DNA of 9,935 nt from CAZYZQ01 sp964652075. Lineage in GTDB: Bacteria > Bacillota > Clostridia > Oscillospirales > Oscillospiraceae. Location of the stretch: NCBI GenBank assembly GCA_964652075.1, contig CAZYZQ010000089.1, positions 1 through 9,935 on the forward strand, given 5' to 3'. A model generated the notes under the pieces. That model was not told the DNA's origin. It made no database searches and saw nothing but the letters and a program-made list of their open reading frames with translations. Position 1 is the stretch's first letter. Each line of letters opens with the position of its first letter. The position numbers and the translations under genes are program-made. This document shows positions 6,163 to 9,935 of this stretch, one piece after another.

Positions 6163-6633
6163 TCAGTGGGCTTTTTCCTTTCCGGTGGTGTCCTGAATCC
6201 GGATGCCCCAGACGGCGGTGGCGGGCAGGCTGCGCGTGGCGGCTTCGTCGAAGCGCGCCATGTGATCCGGCAGCAGCTTCTCGCACAGGGCGCGCAATGC
6301 GTTTCGCTTTTGCGCGGGATCTGTCACCTCAAAGGCCGTGCCAGTGACCACGGCGCTGCGGAAATATGTTGTGTACTGGTTTTTCTCTGGCAAATAGGCT
6401 GCCTCCGCGTCTGTGACAAAGCTGACGCAGACATTGGGGTTTGCCCGCAGAAGATTCAGCTTCAGCCCCTCCTGCGCACAGTGGAAAAACAGATTGTCTC
6501 CGATGCGCACCAGTGAGAGCGGGATGCAGTAGGGAACCTCCGTTCCCGTAGAAAACGCTGCCACGCCGTAAGGGCAGCGGTCGATGACGTCGTAGGCAAA
6601 CTCCCGCCCGCGCGCCCGGTCTGCACGTCTCAT
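6163..6633 (-). CDS. NimA-like pyridoxamine 5'-phosphate oxidase-fold protein
   Basis: A 156-residue cytoplasmic protein of the split-barrel flavin-binding fold, closest in pattern to the NimA/Pyridox_ox_2 group. It opens MRRADR, has IDRCPYGVAAFSTGTEVPYC (about 17-36), then IPLSLVRIGDNLFFHCAQEGLKLNLL with His51, NPNVCVSFVTD and YTTYFRSAVVTGTAFEVTD. Nim proteins bind flavin or haem and include nitroimidazole reductases linked to metronidazole resistance, but most chromosomal relatives have no proven substrate, so resistance should not be assumed. AAAGGA stands 7 nt before the ATG at 6633. The gene is single, convergent with the NTF2-like gene and divergent from the AlaX gene. Confidence 0.88.
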   Translation of the reverse strand: MRRADRARGREFAYDVIDRCPYGVAAFSTGTEVPYCIPLSLVRIGDNLFFHCAQEGLKLNLLRANPNVCVSFVTDAEAAYLPEKNQYTTYFRSAVVTGTAFEVTDPAQKRNALRALCEKLLPDHMARFDEAATRSLPATAVWGIRIQDTTGKEKAH

Positions 6634-6692
6634 AAAATCGTCCTTTCTGAATCATCCGGATTGCGGCAGCGCCGTGGCCGCCTGTTTTTCCT

Positions 6693-6721
6693 ATCATACA
6701 GGAAATCCCGGCGCGGCGCAA
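6693..6721 (-). promoter_or_regulatory. Promoter of the NimA-like gene
   Basis: On the minus strand there is TTGCGC (6716-6721), a 17-nt spacer and TATGAT (6693-6698), about 60 bp upstream of the start codon. It lies back to back with the AlaX promoter. Confidence 0.65.
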
Positions 6722-6728
6722 GTGGTAC

Positions 6729-6757
6729 TTTTCAGGCGCTGGATTCTGTGCTATACT
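6729..6757 (+). promoter_or_regulatory. Promoter of the AlaX-type gene
   Basis: An extended -10, TGCTATACT (TATACT at 6752-6757), follows a weak -35 TTTTCA (6729-6734) at 17 nt. The start point would be near 6764, leaving a leader of about 20 nt that holds the GGGGGAG ribosome site. Confidence 0.65.
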
Positions 6758-6782
6758 TGCAGGCAGAAACGGGGGAGAGAGC

Positions 6783-7925
6783 ATGGAAAAACTGTATTAC
6801 ACCGATCCGTACTGCCGCGCGTTCGAGGCGCGGGTTGTGGACTGCGTGCAGGACGGGGAACACTGGCTGGTGCGGCTTGACCGCACGGCGTTTTACCCCG
6901 AGGGCGGCGGACAGCCCTGTGATCTGGGCACGCTGGACGGAATCGCGGTGCTGAATGTGCAGGAGGCGGACGGCGAAGTGCTCCATACGGTGGCGTCGCC
7001 GTTGACGCCCGGCGCGCAGGTGCGCGGCATACTCGACTGGGCGCGCCGCTTTTCCCTCATGCAGCACCACGCGGGCGACCACATTGTCTCCGGGCTGATC
7101 CATAACCGGTTCGGCTATGAGAATGTGGGCTTCCACATGGGCGCGGAGATGGTCACAATGGACTACAGCGGCGTTCTCACACCGGAGCAGCTGCGGGAAA
7201 TTGAGTGGGAGGCCAACCGCGTGATCTGGGACAATCTGGCCTCGCAGACGCTCTGGCCGACACCGGAGGAGCTGGCAGGGCTGCACTTCCGGAGCAAAAA
7301 GGAGCTCACGGGGCAGGTGCGCCTTGTGCGTTATCCGGGGGTTGATCTGTGCGCGTGCTGCGGCCTGCACGTGGCGCGCACGGGTGAGATCGGGCTGATT
7401 AAGCTGCTCTCCTGCGTCAAGTTCCACGCGGGCTGCCGGGTGGAGATGGTCTGCGGCGACCGGGCGCTGCGGTATCTGAATGGAACGTTTGAGCAGAACC
7501 GGCGCATCTCCGGCCTGCTCTCGGCCCGGCCGATGGAGACGGCGCAGGCGGTAGAGCACCTTCTGGACGAATTGGCGGCGGCAAAGGGAAAGCTCGCCGC
7601 ACAGCGCGCGGAACGGCTGCGGAGCCTGGCGGCGCGGTATGCGGGCGCGGGGGACGTGCTCCTGTTTGAGCCGGATCTGACGCCAGCAGAGCTCGGAAAG
7701 CTGGCCGTCGCGGTCATGGAGGTCTGCGGCGGGCGCTGCGCGGCGTTCTCCGGTACGGATGCGGACGGCTACCGCTATGCCATCGGCCGGCAGGACGGCG
7801 ATCTGCGCGTCTTCACGCAGGAACTGAACCGCGCGCTCTCCGGGCGGGGCGGCGGGCGACCGAACTTTGTGCAAGGCTCGGTGCAGGCCACGCGCGCGGC
7901 CATTGAGACGTTTTTTGCAGAATAA
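6783..7925 (+). CDS. AlaX-type alanyl-tRNA editing protein with DHHA1 domain
   Basis: A 380-residue free-standing relative of the alanyl-tRNA synthetase editing domain, which hydrolyses mischarged Ser- or Gly-tRNA(Ala). Residues 1-85 form the beta-barrel with FYPEGGGQPCDLGTL (37-51). The zinc site is present: HAGDH (96-100) supplies the HxxxH pair, and CCGLHVARTGEIG (192-204) supplies Cys192 and His196. A coiled-coil stretch at about 250-285 leads to a C-terminal DHHA1 domain with SGRGGGRPNFVQGS (353-366). This matches the long AlaX-L form. The aminoacylation domain of the synthetase is absent, so it cannot charge tRNA. GGGGGAG sits just before the ATG. The C-terminal GGGRPNFVQG keeps the glycines expected for tRNA elbow binding. 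It is a single-gene unit. Confidence 0.93.
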   Translation: MEKLYYTDPYCRAFEARVVDCVQDGEHWLVRLDRTAFYPEGGGQPCDLGTLDGIAVLNVQEADGEVLHTVASPLTPGAQVRGILDWARRFSLMQHHAGDHIVSGLIHNRFGYENVGFHMGAEMVTMDYSGVLTPEQLREIEWEANRVIWDNLASQTLWPTPEELAGLHFRSKKELTGQVRLVRYPGVDLCACCGLHVARTGEIGLIKLLSCVKFHAGCRVEMVCGDRALRYLNGTFEQNRRISGLLSARPMETAQAVEHLLDELAAAKGKLAAQRAERLRSLAARYAGAGDVLLFEPDLTPAELGKLAVAVMEVCGGRCAAFSGTDADGYRYAIGRQDGDLRVFTQELNRALSGRGGGRPNFVQGSVQATRAAIETFFAE

Positions 7926-7932
7926 AGCAGAT

Positions 7933-7958
7933 CCCGCCGCACGGTGCTGTGCGGCGGG
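7933..7958. terminator. Hairpin between convergent AlaX and MFS genes
   Basis: A perfect 10-bp stem (CCCGCCGCAC, 7933-7942, with 7949-7958) has loop GGTGCT and is followed by AAAATTTT on the plus strand. The T run is 4 nt beyond the stem, so it is a weaker terminator than the others here. On the minus strand no T run follows. It lies 7 bp after the AlaX stop and 6 bp beyond the MFS stop. Confidence 0.65.
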
Positions 7959-7964
7959 AAAATT

Positions 7965-9203
7965 TTACGGCTGCGTCTGTCTGGCACGTGCCGATGCGAT
8001 GTAGAGCGGGATGGCCGCCAGCTGCGCAGCGACCGAGACAGCGATCATGGCGGGCAGGCAGAGATCGTACAGCACGCCCATCAGCCAGCTGCCGAGGAAC
8101 CAGAACACGCCGAACGCCAGCTCAAAGATGCCATAGCACGTGGCGCGGCTGGCCTTTGGAGCCATTGTGGTGACGGCGGCTTTCAGGATGGACTCCTGCG
8201 CGCCCATGCCGATGCCCCACAGCGCGATGCCAGTCAGCAGCGCCGGGATGGAGTGCCCCGCGAAAATCAGGATTGCAAACGGTGCGCAGAGCAGAGTGGA
8301 CAGTGCGAGCGCGGCCGTTCCCTTCCTGTCGTAGAGATAGCCGAACACCAGCGCCGCGACCGCGTCTACCAGCATGGCGCCTGCGTAGAGCAGAGGAAGG
8401 GTGCCGCTGCTGATCAGGGAGCCTGTTTCCGCCAGCCCGGATGCAAGCGCCGTGCCGGTTTTGGCGACGTGCATGATGATGAGCGAGTAGTCCACAAAGC
8501 CGAAGGCGAACAGGCTGATGCCCGCAATGTACAGGATAAACTCCCGCTTCATCCGGAACGGAACATAGACCTTCGGTGTCGGCTCAAACTGCTCCGGATT
8601 CGGGAATTTGCGCCGCGTTACCAGCAGAAGAACCAGCGTGATTGCGCCGGGAATCGCCAGCACGGCAAAGCAGGTGGCGTAGACATTGAATGTCGAGCCA
8701 TCTGTTTTCAGCAGCATGACGAGATACAGCAGGACCGGGCCAAGAAACGCGCCGATCTGGTCGAGCACCTCCTGAATACCGAAGCTCTTTCCCGCGCCCT
8801 CCTGCGACGCGGCGAAGGACATAATTGTGTCCTTCGCGGGCTTCTTGATTGCCTTGCCCATGCGCTGCACGACGAGCAGGCAGCAGGCGGCAATCCAGCC
8901 GTGCTGCCCGACAAGTGCCAGCGCCGGAACGGCCAGAATGTCGAGCACGTAGCCCGCGATGGTCATCGGCCAGTATTTCCCGGACTTGTCCGTGAGCCTG
9001 CCGAAGACATAGCGCATGGAGTAGCCGATCAGCTCGCCGAGTCCGGAGATAAAACCGATTGTCCCCGCCGACGCGCCGAGCAGCGCCAGATACGCGCCGC
9101 GGATGCTGGACGCGCCCTCATGCGTCATGTCCGAGAACAGGCTTACAATGCCAAACAGCAGGATAAAACACATGGCCTGTGACAGCTTCTTTCTGCCCTT
9201 CAT
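7965..9203 (-). CDS. MFS transporter, probable drug or metabolite efflux
   Basis: A 412-residue integral membrane protein with about 12 hydrophobic segments in two halves joined by a charged loop (RRKFPNPEQFEPTPKVYVPFRMKR, about 207-230). The loop between helices 2 and 3 has GRLTDKSGKYW (68-78), the usual MFS motif-A region. RMGKAIKKPAKD (114-125) is typical of a subgroup with a G+xIRxPxRD stretch after helix 4. The second half has a matching loop, FGYLYDRKG. The start ATG (9203) overlaps the stop of the upstream MarR gene as ATGA, so the two are translated as a pair. Control by a MarR repressor in the same transcript points to export of a small toxic compound, but no substrate can be read from the sequence. 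Confidence 0.92.
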   Translation of the reverse strand: MKGRKKLSQAMCFILLFGIVSLFSDMTHEGASSIRGAYLALLGASAGTIGFISGLGELIGYSMRYVFGRLTDKSGKYWPMTIAGYVLDILAVPALALVGQHGWIAACCLLVVQRMGKAIKKPAKDTIMSFAASQEGAGKSFGIQEVLDQIGAFLGPVLLYLVMLLKTDGSTFNVYATCFAVLAIPGAITLVLLLVTRRKFPNPEQFEPTPKVYVPFRMKREFILYIAGISLFAFGFVDYSLIIMHVAKTGTALASGLAETGSLISSGTLPLLYAGAMLVDAVAALVFGYLYDRKGTAALALSTLLCAPFAILIFAGHSIPALLTGIALWGIGMGAQESILKAAVTTMAPKASRATCYGIFELAFGVFWFLGSWLMGVLYDLCLPAMIAVSVAAQLAAIPLYIASARARQTQP

Positions 9204-9667
9204 TCAGCTCCGCCTCCCATCCTGCGGGTCATCTCCGGGAAGTCTGCCCGGCTCTCGCATTTGCAGCGCTGGTACAGCTTCTCGAGCGTCTGTACAAACG
9301 CGGCGCGCTCCTGTTCGGGCAGCGGCTCGAGCAGCCAGTCATAGAACGCTGCCTCCACATGCGCCTTGGAGCGCTTCAGGCCGTCCGCGCTCGCGCAGGG
9401 CAGCAGCAGGCGGCTGCGGCCGTCCGCCGGATTCTCCGCGCGCGTGAGATAGCCTTTTGATTCGAGATTGCGTACAATGCGCGCCACAGCACCCTTGTCC
9501 AGCCCCAGTGTGTTACAGACATCTGCCTGCGTGCACCCCGGACGCTTTCGGACGACGTGCAGCACGTCCATCTCCGACGGACCGATGCCGTCGGCGCGGA
9601 GCGTGCGCACCGTGAACTTCTGCACCTCGCGCGCGATCTTTGTAATTTGCCGGTTTGTCTGATCCAT
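9200..9667 (-). CDS. MarR-family transcriptional regulator
   Basis: A 155-residue winged helix-turn-helix repressor of normal MarR length. GPSEMDVLHVVRKRPGCTQADV (29-50) forms the first DNA-binding helices. LDKGAVARIVRNLESKGYL (56-74) is the recognition helix region, and NPADGRSRLLLP (79-90) is the wing with the conserved D-x-R. Terminal helices form the dimer. AGGAGG (9675-9680) stands 7 nt before the ATG at 9667. Its gene is first in a two-gene operon with the MFS transporter, joined by a 4-nt overlap. A 32-bp palindrome covering the promoter shows likely self-repression, lifted by a ligand that the transporter may export. Confidence 0.94.
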   Translation of the reverse strand: MDQTNRQITKIAREVQKFTVRTLRADGIGPSEMDVLHVVRKRPGCTQADVCNTLGLDKGAVARIVRNLESKGYLTRAENPADGRSRLLLPCASADGLKRSKAHVEAAFYDWLLEPLPEQERAAFVQTLEKLYQRCKCESRADFPEMTRRMGGGAE

Positions 9668-9686
9668 CCGAAAGCCTCCTACTTGG

Positions 9687-9718
9687 TTGTAGTATCATCT
9701 ATCTAGATGATACTACAA
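9687..9718. promoter_or_regulatory. MarR operator, 32-bp perfect palindrome
   Basis: Arms TTGTAGTATCATCTA (9687-9701) and its exact reverse complement (9704-9718) flank a 2-nt centre TC. The palindrome begins 19 bp upstream of the marR start and contains the -10 box of that promoter, so a bound MarR dimer or pair of dimers would block polymerase. Within each arm TAGTATCAT may be the half-site. Confidence 0.88.
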
Positions 9719-9734
9719 CTTTCCCGCTTGTCAA
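9707..9734 (-). promoter_or_regulatory. Promoter of the marR-MFS operon
   Basis: On the minus strand there is a perfect TTGACA (9729-9734), a 16-nt spacer and TATCAT (9707-9712). The -10 and the likely start point lie inside the operator. Confidence 0.8.
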
Positions 9735-9789
9735 GAGGGAACCGGATTGTAAGCCGCTTTTTGCCAGACAGATTTTTTCAAAAAAAGAC

Positions 9790-9818
9790 TTGACTTTTCC
9801 GGGCCTGTGCAGTATTAT
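9790..9818 (+). promoter_or_regulatory. Promoter of tRNA-Thr with A/T tract upstream
   Basis: TTGACT (9790-9795), a 17-nt spacer and TATTAT (9813-9818) precede the tRNA by 39 bp. ATTTTTTCAAAAAAAG (9773-9788) directly upstream of the -35 fits an UP element, as expected for stable-RNA genes. Confidence 0.8.
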
Positions 9819-9857
9819 GTAGAAGCTGTGTTGAGCGGCGGACAATTCCATACAGAT

Positions 9858-9933
<76 letters not shown>

Positions 9934-9935
9934 AC

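Noticed and set aside
6732..7874. A 380-codon leftward open frame antisense to the AlaX gene
   Set aside because: The plus-strand protein has intact zinc and DHHA1 motifs; the antisense product has none and crosses the promoter region.
7944..9182. A 412-codon rightward open frame antisense to the MFS transporter
   Set aside because: It is Gln, Arg and Ala rich with no domain or ribosome site and mirrors the hydrophobic codons of the transporter on the other strand.

Overview
The window looks like a GC-rich chromosome of a Clostridia-class Firmicute, most likely a gut Oscillospiraceae/Ruminococcaceae-type organism. The reasons are the AGGAGG-type ribosome binding sites, sigma-A-type promoters and strong intrinsic terminators, together with the gene families present: a lipoprotein sugar-type binding protein, ThuA-like proteins, a NimA-like flavoprotein and a clostridial-style serine recombinase. 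The taxon is an inference; no marker gene settles it.

Left part (1 to about 1,110) is accessory DNA. It holds the first 153 codons of a large serine recombinase reading leftward out of the window, a truncated C-terminal remnant of a DUF4143-type ATPase reading rightward, a two-way terminator, a small leftward ORF of a kind I associate from memory with clostridial mobile elements, and a 46-bp inverted repeat. It reads as the decayed end of one or more integrated elements. The recombinase promoter lies about 20 bp from the point where recognisable ATPase homology begins.

Centre (1,120 to 5,626) holds a LysR-type regulator with its own promoter and terminator. It is followed by a probable three-gene operon of two tandem ThuA-like paralogs and a large secreted substrate-binding lipoprotein. 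No permease or ATPase genes accompany the binding protein. This two-ThuA-plus-orphan-binding-protein arrangement is the most unusual metabolic unit here and suggests uptake and processing of a carbohydrate or sugar derivative.

Right part (5,630 to 9,935) holds five single or paired units. These are a NTF2/SnoaL-like gene broken by a one-base shift at a run of six T, a convergent NimA-like pyridoxamine-phosphate-oxidase-fold gene, a divergent AlaX-type Ala-tRNA editing protein, a leftward MarR-MFS operon with overlapping stop and start codons, and a tRNA-Thr(GGT) with a strong promoter. The MarR gene is preceded by a perfect 15-bp-arm palindrome that contains its own -10 box, a clear case for autoregulation.

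I see no CRISPR array, complete insertion sequence or riboswitch, and nothing that I can defend as a wholly new defence or mobile system.
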